Assembly: GCA_027886175.1 (NCBI GenBank)
Contig: JAJNNQ010000040.1
Span: 22,960,001-23,024,000, forward strand
Origin: Phylloscopus collybita
Lineage: Eukaryota > Chordata > Aves > Passeriformes > Phylloscopidae
DNA length: 64,000 bases
Reading direction: 5' to 3'
The notes beneath the pieces were generated by a model that made no database searches, was not told the DNA's origin, and was given only the letters and a program-made list of their open reading frames with translations. A program made the translations under genes and the position numbers. Shown piece by piece: positions 1 to 14,300 of this stretch. Numbering within the stretch: position 1 is the stretch's first letter; every line of letters starts with the position of its first letter.

Positions 1-3000
1 AATCGGGATCCCTTGGGCTCTTGGCAGCTGCCACAGTGTTTCATTCCCCCTTTTAACAGTGGGAAGCTTTTCAGCTGTAGGATGGTGTAGTGATGTCGGT
101 GGGGGGGTACTCAAGTGGGTCGGGGCTTTGCTGAAGGCTCACACCATGCTGCTTCAAAGCTGTACATCCTCAGAGGAGCCGTGGATTGCCACCACTCACG
201 GAGCTGTGCGGCACAACGTGCCCTCTCCAGGTGGTAGGGCTGGTCAGGGACGCAGCTGGCAGGGGGAAATCATCCAGGACTGGGGGCCAAAGCAGCTCCA
301 GGTCATCTAGGTTTCCTGCTCTTTTGGCAAGGTGGCATCCCAGCACTGAGTGGAATGACCTGGTGGAGGCATCTCAGGGCCACCGGGAATGTGGCTCAGC
401 CTGGCAGCCCGGGGCATTGCTGGTCTCCAGCCTCACTTCCCATCCAGGCAGCCAGCCTCTGCTGAGCTGTGCCTCATGCTGGCACAGAGACCCTTGTGCA
501 AGGCTTGGAAAGGTGCTTGCCAAGTCAGGGTTACCACCTGAACACAATTCTTCCAATAAATGTCTCTCTGTAGTGCTTGCAAGCACAGCAGCCCACACAT
601 ACACGGCAGTGGTGGCCCACCCAGGGTAGCAGACCTGGCATCAGGCGAGCCTGCCCCCCTCAAACTGCTTTGGCAGCCATGTGTCTGCAACCTGCACAGT
701 GCCTAGGATCTCACCCTGTGGCAACGCAGCACTCTGCTCCTCTGTCGTGGTGAGGCAGCCCTCACCCCTCTCCTTTCTCTGCAGCACCAGGATGTTGCCT
801 TCCCCGAAATCAGGGGCCAGAGTGAGGCATTGACAATAGTCTGATGCTGTTGCAGTTGGCAGCATGATCTGAATAGAGCAGAGAGTACTACAGGGACAAT
901 GAGAGAAAATTCATTTATAAAAAGATCTGGCAGTGTCAGGAGTGTCAGGCAGAAAACCAGTCCAGGTAGTGGTCTGCTGGTGGGTGGGGACAGGTGGCAC
1001 TACACTCTACCTAACACATCATGCTTGTAATAAGCAAGACACAGGAGTTTAAAACAATGTCTGCTTAAAGAGTTTCCAAAGAGCAGCAGAGCTCACAGAT
1101 TTCTGCAGTGATTCTTCATGTTTCCATGTGTCTACTCTTTATTTCCATGTTTTGTTTCTCTCTCTTGACTTTCAGGGCAATCCTTCTGCTATATCGCAGT
1201 AAATCCCCTCCTCATGCTCACAAATCCTCCTGCAGGTAACCTCCTCCAAAGAAGGCAAGGAGCAGAGCAGAGCCCCAGCATCATAGTGCTTCATGTGTCA
1301 TCAGCAGAGTCCTCTGTCTCTGTAAATTTCTATCACTCTCTGGATTTATCTTAGACCTGGAAATGAGTAATATAACACAGTAAATACTCACTAGGGAAAA
1401 TCCAAACAGAATATCATTCATGTGCTAAATTTTCTCCTAGTATCTATCATAATACTACCTACTGTCCATAAAGACTTTCCAGAGCAGTAAAACTCTCTCC
1501 CTCTGGTAAAATGAGAAAGGGTGTAGAAGGCATAGAGAATATTTGCATTTAACTTCGTCTCATGGAGACAGAACATTAAAATGCTATTTGGTAACTTAGT
1601 CATAGAGAAGAATAGTAGAGCCATAGGCTCTTTTTCTTTTTCTTTTTCTTCTTTTTTTTTTTTTTTAAGATGTAACTCTTTTAAGAGTCCCCTTAAGAGC
1701 GCTCAGTAGGGTGTGTCAATATTGCTCCCCATGGAAATCATATGGTTTGCCTATGCAGACAGTGAATTGTTTTGTGGCTGTGAAATATTGTGTGTTGCCC
1801 TGTGAGCAGTGGAGCCAGTGGCTCGAGGAACCGTTGTTGAGACTGACAGTTACATTGTGCCACTGAATAGTGAAACGGCAGAATCAAAAACTCAAGTGGA
1901 CCCAGACAGAATGTCCTGACCTTTAAGTAAAAGGCTGATTGGATATGGTGGGAGCTCCCCTTCATCTTCCACCATAATCCATTACACCTTTCTTGGCAAA
2001 CCCTCGTAATTCATGTGGCCGTGCAGATACATTTCCCATAGAATTTTTTTTACATGCTTATCATTAAATTTATCTCTTATAACTTACTTCCCTTTGTACG
2101 GTCCAGTTGCGATGTGAAGTGTCAGTCCCCTATGTTGAAGCATTCATAGTGTCCTGCCTAAGAAGTAATTCTGCATCTTGCAGCGTGAAAACCCAGCAAT
2201 AATAAATTTGTGGGAACCCAGTCAGAAGGAAAGTTTCTGCAGCACAGAAATAAATACATGCAAAGATGCTATATAATGACCTGCAGGGGGAAAATAAGAG
2301 CAAACACATGAAAGCTGTGAACTTTATTACACTAGGTCCATACTTTAAATTTGTCTGAGCTAGACTGTGAAGTATTTAGGGAAGACACATTTTATGCATT
2401 TGCAGTGTGCCATGCACAGTACCATACGAGTAGGAAAGAACATAATAATGGCATTATTAATGTTGGCTGCAAACTCTGCTATAGAGATGATTAACGTTGC
2501 ATAAAAGAAAAAAGCATATTCTTTCAATTTTCATTTTTAATTTCAGAATTTATTTTCACCAGTATCTATAATTCAGTGAAATATTAGCTAGGTGTGCAGA
2601 TAAGGAAATACAGCAGTGTGGAAAGACACTGAGTAGTTTCTAAAAGAATATTACTAGCATGTATGAAAAGATGAGCTTCCCTCTTTAAATGCGTCACTTT
2701 GATCCTGGGAGTCAAAACTAGTATGGTTTGTACCCAGCACTCTTTTTAGGGATGACAGAGTAAAATGCAAGTTCTGGATCCCCGTGTCCAACTGTATTTT
2801 TTCCATAGAAACACATGAACATGTGGACATATTTTTTCCCTTAACAAAGTGTTTTAAGTACTGACTGACCCTTTTTTCTTCCTAAAATATGTTAATGACT
2901 TTTATTTTTGTGAATTTGAGAATGAAAATTTTCATGTACCTTGGAGGCTTGCCATACAGCAAATTAAAGACCCACAAATAAATTTTGTATTATAGTACAT

Positions 3001-3180
3001 GTAAAGACATACTCCTCTCTACAAGACTGTATTTACAGACATGTTATTTGCTTGGATGCTATCTTCTCTGTGGATAGATTATCCTGTTATGTGCACACAT
3101 TATTCTTGCCTGATGGTATGCGCTTCACCCACTTGCTTTGAATGAAACTGTACGACAGCTCCCGACACGTCTGAATGTGG
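1..3180. other. Intergenic, no gene recognised
   Basis: The first 900 bases are moderately GC-rich and the rest is AT-rich. No open frame shows family resemblance. Apart from the polypyrimidine tract at 1629, I see nothing. Confidence 0.7.
1629..1668. repeat. Polypyrimidine (CTTTTT)n tract
   Basis: A T-rich run with regular C spacing (CTTTTTCTTTTTC) that ends in a long T run. Simple low-complexity sequence. Confidence 0.85.
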
Positions 3181-3189
3181 CACTGGCAT

Positions 3190-3400
3190 TTCTTGCATCC
3201 CTCTTCTGCGAGAGGCGAGAATCTTCAAACTCAATTAGCATTTTAAAGAATAGGTTCAGTTTTGTGGTCCATTAAAGTCAGCTAAATTGATGCACTGCAT
3301 GTCTTTATTTCAAAAATAAAGCTGAACAATTAAAGCCCATGTCTCTTTGCTCAGCTTTTGATTCCTTACAAAGCTTTCCCACTTGCTGCCTTTGGATGTA
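3190..3400. promoter_or_regulatory. Candidate conserved non-coding block
   Basis: Repeat-free AT-rich sequence with homeodomain-type cores (CAATTAGC, TCCATTAAAG, AACAATTAAAGC) over about 200 bases. The texture resembles amniote conserved elements, but conservation itself cannot be seen here. Confidence 0.22.
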
Positions 3401-6400
3401 ATGTTAACAAAGTCAGTTAACATCAAGAGCAGCGCTAACAGGCATGGCACAATTCCTTGTTTTTGCTCAATCAGTCTGTGTTCAAACTATCAGTTTGATT
3501 TATTTGTCCACACTGACCCTTATTCACCACTTAATTATCCTCGTATAATGTTTCAAGAGCCTCCTGACACAAGGAGAAAGACAATTGCCGATGTTCTGTG
3601 GAACAACTGTTGACCTGATGGCCAAAATGATGACTGCAGGTCGAAGGTTGGTCGCCTTTTGAAGGACCCACTCCATTCTTGAAGGCTCTGGCCAGAGCTC
3701 TTAGCCTGGCTGCCACTGGCATTGGGCAGCCTTCTGGTCCCCAGTCCTCGCAGCATGCCCGGGGTCAGCCCGGCCATCCTGGCTGAGCACAGCCAGATGA
3801 CAGCCAGAGTCCTCTGAGCAGCAGCTTATTTGCCAAAAAGGCTGGGGTTTGAGCAGGCAGTTGATGGGCTCACTCGGCTCCCCCCCATCCTGTTCTGCTC
3901 CAACACCAGCACCAGACTCAACTGGAACTAATCTCAGCATCAAATTGCCACAACCAAGATCAAAACCACATCTTCTAGGAAAAGCAGAAGCTATAGGTAT
4001 GGTAGCATCAACACCCCTGAGCAAAGGGGCTGGCCCTTATTCTTACAGCAAAGGACGTTAGTTTACAGTTCCCAGCATGTATGCTCAACCTCATGCCTGA
4101 GATCACGCACAATGATCACCACTCATCTGGAAAGCACCCTTTCTGCCACTCTGGCTTAGAAACACTGAATGACATTCCTAGTTGTTTCCCATTCAAAAGC
4201 AAATAATCAACTAATAGGTCAATTTCGACAGGACACTGGCATCTCATGGAGACAGAGGGCAGGGTCCGCATTTTCATGGAAGCTGAAACAGTGCTCGGGA
4301 ACTGGGGAAAGAAGGGGCTGAAGTGACACATTGTGAGAGACAGGGTGTTAGCCGAGCAAATTGTGCAGGTATTTCAGCTCTTGGCTGTCAGAGGCTGTGC
4401 AGGGAAAAAAATCTGTCTGTCTTTATAAAAACAGTATTCATCTCAATTGTGGTCAGACAAATATGTGGTCAGAAAAAAAAGTGACCTTCCGTGAGCACGT
4501 TTATATTTCACTGCATTAATACCATCTGAGATCACAGAATTCTACTGCTTAAGGATGTATTCAGCCTCGAAGGCCTAGAATCCTCACCAACACCAGGTAA
4601 TTCCTGCTTAATCAGTTCCACAATCCCAGATACCAGGAGGATCCTTCAGCCCCACAACAGGTGGATCACCTAGTTCTCTGATGTCATTGCTGAAAGATGT
4701 GCTAACACTTTTATTTCTGTATCATCTTTACAGTCTCAAGGAGGACTGGCGGGCACCACAACTGGGAACAGATTTTGGGCTTCTCTAGAAGGATCTGCAC
4801 AGCCAGCCCTGGAGCAGAGGAGTACACAGCCTAACTTGGAACGTCCTCACTTGCCTGTAATGCCCAGCCACCACCAAGCACCTGAGTCACAACGAGGATG
4901 AAACCACAGAGAAAGAACATAGCTGCCTGGGGGACAGGCTACAGCTTGTCTGTGACAGCTTTTCTCGGACGGTCTGGGGCATAATGCTGTTGGTGCTTGG
5001 CCTTCTGCTTTCTTTAAAACCTCCTGCCTGAGCAGAAATGTTCACACATTAGTACTGTTGTCATCTGAAAGGCTGTTATGCTTAGTTTTCATGAAACATT
5101 TTATGTTTTCATTTTCAGTGAAAATTCAAAAGCTGTCAAAGAAATACTTTGGCAAGGCAGAGAAAAATTGTTTTCATAAATCTTTTCTAGGAGAGAAATA
5201 AATAAAGGCTCCCCAGCTGTCTTTGTTAATCACAGACATCTAATTGTGAAGGCAGAATGCTGTCAACTCTTCACTGGTTCTCCTCTTGATGTCCCTGGGA
5301 AATAACCCTCTCTGGTGCTCAGAACCTGCTACAAGCAGGGGCAGGGGCTGCCCACATAATGCTGACCCCTCCATACAGCAGAAGAGGGAGTAGTTAGTAT
5401 TCCCCATGTCCAAAGGTATATTAAGAGCAGAGCATGAAGCATCCAGATGCACAGAGCTCCAGCTCATGCCTTTGAAGATCTGGAGGTTGCTGCTGGATCA
5501 TGAAGGTTTTTAAGAGACTTGCTCAAGGCATCATGGCAAGTCTCTGTGCCAGGACAGCTGACCTTCTCCTTGAAGTCTTGTCTTGGCTGCTTTCTGTTCC
5601 CCATGGCAGAAACCACTGACCCTCCTGCATCTGCTTTCTGTGGGCTGGGTGTAGTTCCCTGCCTCGTGTCACTCCAAAAGCAACCAAATATGCAGCATGG
5701 TTGTTATCTAGGCTTCTGACCAGTTCTGCCTGAGGGGGTGGGGTGGAGAGCCAAGCTGCTGACATGGGACAGACAGACTGCAAGAGCTGGGGAGCTGGCC
5801 AGGGCTTGGCCTGAGGGCACTGTGCTCAGCACAGGGCCGTGTTCAGTGCACCACAGGTTCTCAGTTTGGACGTGCCTCGGGGGAGGAGCTCAGTGTCCCT
5901 CCATGTTGCAGCTGTGCTGGCGTGAGGCTCAGCATCCACATGATGGGCCTTGGTCTGAAACCCACAACTTTCATCAGTGCTAAGAAAATCAAATTATGGC
6001 TATTTTATTGTACCTAGGAGAGGGCCAAGAGCCTCCCTGAAAGCCCATCTTTCATTTTGAAAAGAGCATCTAATCACTTAGGGGCAGAATAGCAGGACAG
6101 GGAAAGTCTCAAACCTTGTCTGAAAGATGGAAAATTTATGGCTGCAAAGGGCAGCGTATATCAAAGAGCTTTTGGCCAAGGCTCACCAATAAAGCAATTC
6201 ACCTACTGGGTGATGTGAGGACAGAGCAAGATGAAAGTAAAGTTCGATCATTTCTTCCCATCACAACAAAAAGGTTGATAAAGAATATACTTGATATCAA
6301 ACAGAGCTTCCTGCTGTCTCTAGTTACCTGGGAGTTTGGAGCCTGCAGTTTGAATAATGTTTCCTCCATAATAGGGTTGACAGCAGAAGTGTGGAGAGAC

Positions 6401-6530
6401 TGATGGGCCTTCATGCAGGCTCAGCTTTTGTAGTTCAGGCTCATTCTTTATTCTCAGAGTGGAGCAGATAATAAATGTGTAAATAAATAGTTACCAATCT
6501 TCTGGCACGGTAAAATAACTAGTTGCTTTC
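3401..6530. other. Intergenic, nothing firm
   Basis: Mixed unique sequence. Short minus-strand frames near 3531-4331 have no recognisable domain. No RNA gene was seen. Confidence 0.65.
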
Positions 6531-6539
6531 TTGTGCTGC

Positions 6540-6900
6540 AAAAGAATTCAATCATGCTGATAGTAAAACCACATCACTCGCAATGTTTCATGCACTTTGC
6601 AAATAGCTCGAGAAAGTAGTTTGTGTCATTTGAGATGGAGTGTGGGTAATGCTGACTGCGTCTGCCAGTGGAACTGAAACAAAACAGCTACTGCTGTAAT
6701 TTGGGGGAGTTAAGTGCTTACGATAAATAAAAATTCAGGACTTTTCTTCTCCCTTTTGTTTATAAAAACAAGTTCATGCTAAATTCGGACTCAGTCTAAT
6801 GTTATTAGCATTTTTATACACTTAGTGTGAGCTCTAAGAAAATGATAAGAGAGATTAATTTATATTAAACTGCATGGACATAAGAATACATAGGAAAAAT
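6540..6900. promoter_or_regulatory. Candidate conserved non-coding block
   Basis: Repeat-free block with AATCATGCTGATAG, TTTGCAAATAG, GTTATTAGCA and GAGATTAATTTA. Octamer- and homeodomain-like sites are dense. Only sequence texture supports this. Confidence 0.25.
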
Positions 6901-8059
6901 ACTTGGATTTCTACTTGTCTGCAATGGCTGTTGAGCTCTTGAGCTGTTGAGCCCAAGTTCATGCAGCTTGGATGGAGTTTTGTTCCTTAGTTCCACAAAA
7001 AAAGCAGAGTCACAGCTAAATATTTTAAATGTTTCTAGCTTTTTTTTTTGTGGCTTTAAAAAAAATTTAATTAGTTTTACAACATTTAAGCTGATTATTT
7101 TAATGGCAGATATAAGCTAAAACAATGCACAAATGCTTTGGATAGATCCAGGCAAGAAAAGTATTTCCATAATTATTTTCTTTTAAATGTGAGCAGAAAG
7201 TGTACCGCTCATAATTTTTTAACTGCTTGCTACAGCCCAGCCCTGTCTTTAAACAGGCTGCCATGCACTTCTCTGGTACATCGGGGCAGGTCAGGGCTGA
7301 ACTAATGAAAAGATGCCATCAGCGAGTATATTGCGATTTTCAGAGAGCAGTTAGATGAGATAAACTGGGTAGTTTTAAGGAGAGGCCCTAGAGATGAGAG
7401 TGAATACACCCTGTGAAATTCTCCTAAATTAAGCATAATCTCTAGGGAAGACCTTTAGAGATGACTGGAAGTGCCTTTATTCCCCTCAGCTTGGTGCTTC
7501 AAAGGCACTTTTTTTCTTCTTTTCCCTTCTGCGAACAACTTGTTCTCAGGCAGCTTGAAATGAAAGCTGGCTGAATTTTTCCTTTCTCAAAGACTAATTC
7601 AAATGAGAACTGATTCTTAGTCATAAAGTTACTGCATGAAAAGATTTATCAGGTGTTTTTTATTTTTAATGGAAGAAAATGCAAACTATTAAATAACGTC
7701 TGTTAGATTTTCCCTTTTTGGGGGGTCAACTTACTTGTTTTTTATCTAGAGTAAAAATGTTTACCTGAAACTGCTTTTTTGAAAAATTAAGCATTTACTG
7801 TTTTAGTTTTAATTCTGTAATGACAACAGAAGCCCAAAGCACTGTAAATTTTGACAGAAATTAAAAAAGGGGGAAAAAATCCACAAAGAAAAATAGCTGG
7901 CATATTCCATTCAGCTCTGCTGAAAACCATCTATCTTAACTCATTTGCAAAACACAGTCCAAGATATTATTGGCCAAAATTTGCACAAGTTTTTTTTTTT
8001 TTTTAAATGACTCTTGGTGTTCAAAGGGCAGTAGCCTGGGCAGAGTAGCCTGAGAACTC

Positions 8060-8290
8060 ACTGCAGAACTGCTCACTACAGTTTTAGGTGGCAGCTCGGC
8101 ATTAGCAGCATCCTTGACATCAAGTGGCTGAAGCACAAGCGCAAAGTTAAATAAAGCCTAAATGTAATGCTAAATAGCTGCATTGACACTTCATTAATTA
8201 CTAAATTAATGCCTTTAGCAAATAGCCTGTCTGCACTCTCAGAGTCTGTTTCCTTCACAGATCTCTCCAGGCAATATTAACAGCTAGAGG
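8060..8290. promoter_or_regulatory. Candidate conserved enhancer-like block
   Basis: It contains TCAAGTGG (8120-8127), an NKX2-type core, then ATTAATTA (8193-8200) and ATTAAT (8205-8210), which are homeodomain cores, in a repeat-free stretch. This would suit the gene-poor OLIG3-side regulatory interval, but that is inference. Confidence 0.28.
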
Positions 8291-9758
8291 AGTAAATACA
8301 ATTACAATGGGTGCAGATTTGACTGCCCTTGGCAGTACTGATTTAGGTGATGAGGTAAAAATCTTCTAAAGGTGTCGATGAGGGCAGCATTAAGCTCCCC
8401 TTCTGTGCAGTAGTGCTATAAGCTGACATTACATCGGGCTTAAGCAGGAGTGAAAAGCTTGTGTTTAAGGTACTGTTTTATTTAAATACATGTCTCTCTG
8501 ACACAGCAGCCATCAAATCCCTGGCTTCCAAAGTGGAGGCTGACGCTGGGTCTTTGTCTCAGCAAGTGCATTCAAGTGCAGCAGCCACTGCGTGGGGAGC
8601 CCTGTGCCTGGACAGGAACAGCTGCAGCACAGGACTGCCACAGGATCACTTCTTTTTGCAAGTGAGAATTTCACCGAGGGGTTCATAATGTCCATGCTAA
8701 AAAGAAAGTTTTAGAACAGAGACATGAAAGTAGATCAAACAAATCTATTTTACTCTGGTGAAGAAATTTTTGCATCCTTTGCAGCAGAGAAGAGGGAAGA
8801 AACTCCCAGGCTGTCATAAAAAAAAAAAAAAGTCCCTTGCAGATCCAAAGTTGTGAACCCTGCTAGGAGCTGGAGGGAGAAAATGGGATTTACTGGAAAA
8901 TCTGCTTATAAGCAAACAGTGCCATGATCATGGATATTGAGGATCACAGCCTGTTTGCAGACAGACTCCCTGTCTCAGATATTATAGATAATAATACAGA
9001 TAATGACTACATGCCCAGTTTCTCCCTTTATCTTCAAACACTGCCCAAACCCTGAGCTGGGGGACTTTGGTTGCAGCCTTAGAATTCTTCTCATCAGTTT
9101 ACTAAGTGTTCACATCCATGGAGCCTGAGGGATGCAGCCAAATCCTGGGCATTTGAAACCTGCGTCTCAGATCCAGGACTTCTCTCCATTGTTGTGGGCA
9201 GGTCATTTTACCCACATCAAGATTCCTTCTAGCCAACTTTATTCCAGGCTTCAGCTGGTTCTAAGAATAATTTGGTGTCCATAAAGAACAGAAGTTTCAC
9301 CTCAAAAAAATCACTATTATGGTCCCTCCAGCTTTGGGTTCCAGCTGGGAACCTAAAGGCGTTACAGGCACAGCATCCCTACAGTAGAGAAGTGTCATTT
9401 TAGGGACTTGTTCCAATTTCCTCTTAATATAGATGTGCTGGCACAACCTTGTGCTGACAGGTGAATGCTGGTGGAAAAGCCTGCAATTAGAGCAGCAAAG
9501 TTCTGCTTCCCCTGGGAGGGCCGCAGGTGCCCCTGCAACTCCAGCAGAGATCTGGGTAGAATCCAGCAGACTTTTTTTGGTCAGGTGTCTACCACAAAAT
9601 CCAAGCACAAGCCACTCTCTTAGAGTTTGCTTCTTTAATCTGCGAGACAAGTCACTAAATCTTTGATTGCAAGGAAGCCAGACAATCCTTCACGGAAGTG
9701 ACCATTTGGTTGGACAGACACAGTTTGAGATCTAGTGATGAGAAGTACTAGAATGCAG

Positions 9759-9810
<52 letters not shown>

Positions 9811-11179
9811 TCTGCTCCCCTTCCCCCAACCCCCCCAGTTGTCTTCTGATTGTAACAAGGCAGCTTCCCCTTCAGCAGGCTGCGGCCAGGTTGCAGTCTG
9901 AAAACACTCCTGTGAAAAGGGTGGGCATTTTGGTGTCCAGCCTTGCTCACACACCACTGGCATCGTATGAACCCAGGGCATTGCTGGCCTCTTCCCTGGG
10001 GTTGTGGGTGTGCCCACCAGGGGGCTATCCTCTTCTGGGGGGTGTGTGACTCTGCATAGCAGGTCAGGCTGTGGTGCTGTCCCAGGAGCCAGGCTTTGGG
10101 TGTCTGGCTCCTGAGGGCAAGTGGCCCAGCCCGGCTGCCCTGCCAGCCTTGCCGGCTGCCGGCAGAGCCGGGTGCAGTGGGCACTTCCCACCATTCCAGG
10201 CTGCCAGCTGAATTCTGTGCCATGCTGTGGTGCCTGCCTGCCTGCCAGCCTGTCTCAAAGCAAGAGCAGTATAATTAAACATGAGATTTAGGGCCTCGCT
10301 GGACTGGGGCCTCAGTTATTACAAAGTCCCATATTTCTTGATTATTGACAATGGTGGTAGGATGTTTATACCATGCAATCATTCAGCAAGGAACAAATGC
10401 ATTAAAGACACAACAAAGATAGCAAATGGTTTCTAAGCCTTTGCTAATACTTTATGTGAAAGTAACAAGATAAAAATTATTATCTAACAACCCTAACTCC
10501 ATCATATATCCTAAAACATATGCTTTAGATGTACTTTTTTACATATTATTGTCATGGTCAGTGCAGCATGAATAGACTGTAAAAATTATATTTTTATAAT
10601 TAGAGGATAGCATGACTGCTCCAGAGATGTGGAAGATGAACTGCCTAATATAGCCTATGAAAGATATTTTTCTGCATACTGCTTTAGAGGAACTAAGCAG
10701 TTAAAACATGTGAGCTGCTGTCTGCCTTTCCAAAAGTGCACAAAATCAGTTTATTGTCAACACATGTCAATATATTTACTTGCACTGAGGAAATGGCTTC
10801 TGTTGATTGTTTTCAACCAGGCTGATGCCTGTATGCCAGATTTGCAAATCACATGCCACCACTACTCTATTTCTGGCAGAAGAAATTAGACCTATAACTG
10901 CAGTACTGAAAAAGTCTTTCTTTCACAGGTACCTGACAGCATTTGCAGACAGGGGTATGAGATTGCAGCTTTCCTTCCAGGGAAGCAATGAAGAAATTCA
11001 GGCTGATCTCGCAGATGACTGAATCTTTTAGTTATAAATTGTTTGAGATGCTTTTATGTTTAGCTTTTGGTAATAAGCAAACAAGCAGCAAGAAAGCATC
11101 AAACTTAGCAGGACTTCCAATTTATTTACAAGTAGTAGCTGGTTTAAGGTAATTGCAATGTATTGCAAATGTAGGCAGC
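8291..11179. other. Intergenic with one microsatellite
   Basis: Apart from the TTA repeat at 9761 and a GC-richer stretch at about 9820-10260, no gene or repeat is recognised. Confidence 0.65.
9761..9811. repeat. (TTA)n microsatellite
   Basis: About 17 perfect TTA units. It is the source of poly-Tyr, poly-Asn and poly-Ile false open frames on both strands. Confidence 0.97.
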
Positions 11180-11300
11180 TCACATGTGGACTGGAGGAAT
11201 GCTGGTTGGAAAGGATCCCTGGAGGTCATGCTGTCCATGTTCAAAGCAGGACCATCAATAGCCCTGGATCAGGTCAGCTGTGGCCATCCTGCCAGTGTTC
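11180..11300 (-). mobile_element. CR1 LINE fragment, antisense
   Basis: The + strand carries the reverse complement of the CR1 3' region: a GGTTGGAAAGGATCCCTGGA-like start, then a GTCCA...TTCAAAGCAGGACCA block and GGATCAGGTC. The copy is short and diverged. It is typical of old avian LINE remains and has no coding capacity. Confidence 0.65.
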
Positions 11301-14300
11301 AGAAGACTACATACAGCTCATCCATTAAATCCACCAGCACACAGTTTGCCCATTAGCAAATCCCAAAAGAATTAGCCTTTCAGAAAAACAAAATTTCTTA
11401 CCTTAAGCTGGAAGGTCAATGGAAGCTCCAAAAGATTTTTCCCTACAGCCACTTGATTCAGATTTTCCCATGAGTGAAAAGGAGGAGTGTATTTCCTCCA
11501 TTATCACTCCCATCTCAAACACTCTTTAGCTTGTAATTACTTTATCTTAAGAAAAGGTCCAGCACAGCACAATTTAATTGCGCATACATCCATGCAAATG
11601 GCATTTAAGAACCAGGACCAGAGTGTGCAAAGCAGAGTTATATGAGAATCTCTATAAATACTTTACTTCTTTACATCTACAGCATTATACACAATGTTCA
11701 AAGGCATTCAACTTTTTATTATCCCAAATAGTTTCTACTCTTTCAAATTTAATGGGACTTTTCACTGGGAGGACGGTCCATATTCAGGACTGGAGCTTGT
11801 TACGGCAACAGAGTCTGGAAAACAGCATGTGGAATCAGTCAGTACCAGTGTCTAGAAGAAGAATAGGCTCAGCCTTGAATGTTCATGTTGGATATTGTCT
11901 GAAAAGTTGCCCGTCATGTTACTGCTTGGAGGCTCTGGCAGTCAGGGATGACACGCTCCGGCTTCCCTATTAGCCCCCCTGTGCCGCCGGGACAAAGGCA
12001 ACTGCAGGCTCCCAGCCAAGCACATACATTTGCAAACTGCCGCCAGTCAGTTCCCAAGGCCAGGGGCTGGATGCCATTGACAAAGAGATGTGAACCACAG
12101 GCATAGCCTGCTCCACTCTCCCTGCAGAGCGAGCGGCGCTTCTCATGGAGATCTATAGGGCCTGCTCTCTCCCCCTCAGTGCCTGCAAAGGGCTGCCCAG
12201 GACCTGCTTCTGATTTTTCAGGTTTTAAACCTGTCCCTTCCACCCAGCATAGGAACCACTAGAGCATCGTTCAGTCCTTGCCATGATTCACTTCAGCCAC
12301 AGATCAGTGTGGGTATGTTTATCTGCCAATGCACACAACACTCCCTTCTTTAATCCACAGCATGGGAGATCAGACCTTGCTAAGCCCCGCTGGAGACTCA
12401 GTCTGATCTTGTGGGTAGGTGTGAAGAGCAGCAGCACAGCAATGGAGGAGCTCAGGAAAAAACACACAGCCATGCAAAAGACACTCGGGTAAAAGCCTGG
12501 CTTACTTTTTCTTGACTTTCATTTTGCTGCTTTCCTCCAGCAAAAGCCCATAGAACTGAAGGGAAATGAAGGGGAAATCCTCTGTGAACTGCAGCATTCA
12601 GCTGGAGTTGCCAAGTGTCCAGGCTCAAGCTCCTGTCGTGCTGTTATCCCAAACCATCACAAAACCAAAGAGGGAGAATTTTTTTGCCAATGCTATTAGC
12701 CATGAAACTGCCCTGAGCTGATCCAGACCAAAATTCAGCTCTCAATGAGTCAGCTGGGCCTCAGCATAGCCTGTGTGTTAAGGAAAGCCCTGCCTTTGTC
12801 AGGGTGATGGCCCAGCCAGCCAATATCTCCTTCTCTGGAGAGAAGCTGGTGAGTCCCCAGCGCACAGCACCAGCCCCGGGAAAGGCAGCCATGATCTTGC
12901 CATGCCTCCTGCTCCAGGTTAATTGCCCAATACAAGTGTGGAAAGTGACCTGAAAAATGTTGCTACTGGGACACATGAGAACAAGAGCCAGAGAAAAAAA
13001 CACATCTCCAAACAGTGTGTGAGATGATATTTGCGGCTCCTGCTCATCCATAGAGGGGACCAGGGCACTGGGGAAGCGTGATGCCTTGCCTTTAGAAAGT
13101 GCAAAGAAAACCCTTTTCTCAGGCACCATCCTGACAGCACATGCTCTCCCTGTCTTCTTCACCCTTTGTCCCTCTTCATTTTTTCCATCTCTGTGCCCAG
13201 GCTCAGTTTTACTCTGCAATGCTTCAAAGGCATGGTGGGAAAACTAATTCTCAGTCAGTCCCTCATCAGCACTAACTCCTGGGTGGCTTTTCAATGGCAA
13301 CTTGCCTGTTAGCTGGGACACATATACTTGGTCTTCTCATGCAGGACATGCCACTGAAACAGAGGAGCTGTGACACTGGACATAACATTGGCTGGATTCA
13401 GAAAGCATCTTCTTATTTAGAGACTGAAAATACTAGCCCAGCTTGGAAGTTGTGCTATTGATAGCAGAATTTCATCCTTGCCCTGTGACCTTGTTCTGAC
13501 GGGGTTTTATGTGTGGTTCTACAGATAGTTTCAGCCACATTTATCTGAAACCACATGAAAACCTTTCCCAGACCACAGCTGTTTCTGAGCTAAGAACTCT
13601 AGACTGTGGTTCTTGCTATGAATGCCTCTACTGCACTACAGACTCTTGCCTTTCCCCATCTGGTGATGAAATGGTGGGCTGCAACATTCCTTCTTCCCTA
13701 ATCATCAGTCAGGTCATTTCAGCCAAAACAGTCCCAGCTTGATGTACACAGATGACATTCAGCCTATTGCAGCAGCAATGGAATTAGCTCTTCTTTTTTG
13801 TTGTTTTTTTTCTTCCTTAATGCAGAAACCGATTGTGAAAATCAAAACCGTCACAGCTCCCAAGCACAAAGACTGAGCACTGTGCTGGCTTGAGGACATT
13901 ACAAGCTGAGGCAGTGCTAGGAATTAAATCCCACAAGGAAAAAATCTGGCAGTTTACCTATGAGAATGTTTATATAAAATACTGAACTGATTTTATAAAA
14001 ATCAGACTGATTTTTTTCCAGCAGAATTTCATTCTTTCCACTATGCATCAAACTGGGGACTTGAGAATGCTTTGAAAAGTATATTTGGATACCAGGAATC
14101 CACCAGGCTGAAGGATCACTGCATTGCTGTGGTGTACACCATCATACATACCTGACAGATTTTTCAGAGCAGAGACACAGATCTCCCATCATCACCATCT
14201 CAGTTTACTCTCACATTCACATCCTTAGGCAGTGGCAGAAATAGAGCAGCTTTCCCTTCATTTGCAGACCCCGTTCCCAAGCACTTGGTAGTCAGATTGT

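Noticed and set aside
9732..10223. Frames with poly-Ile, poly-Asn and poly-Tyr
   Set aside because: They are translations of the TTA microsatellite plus chance-open GC-rich sequence.
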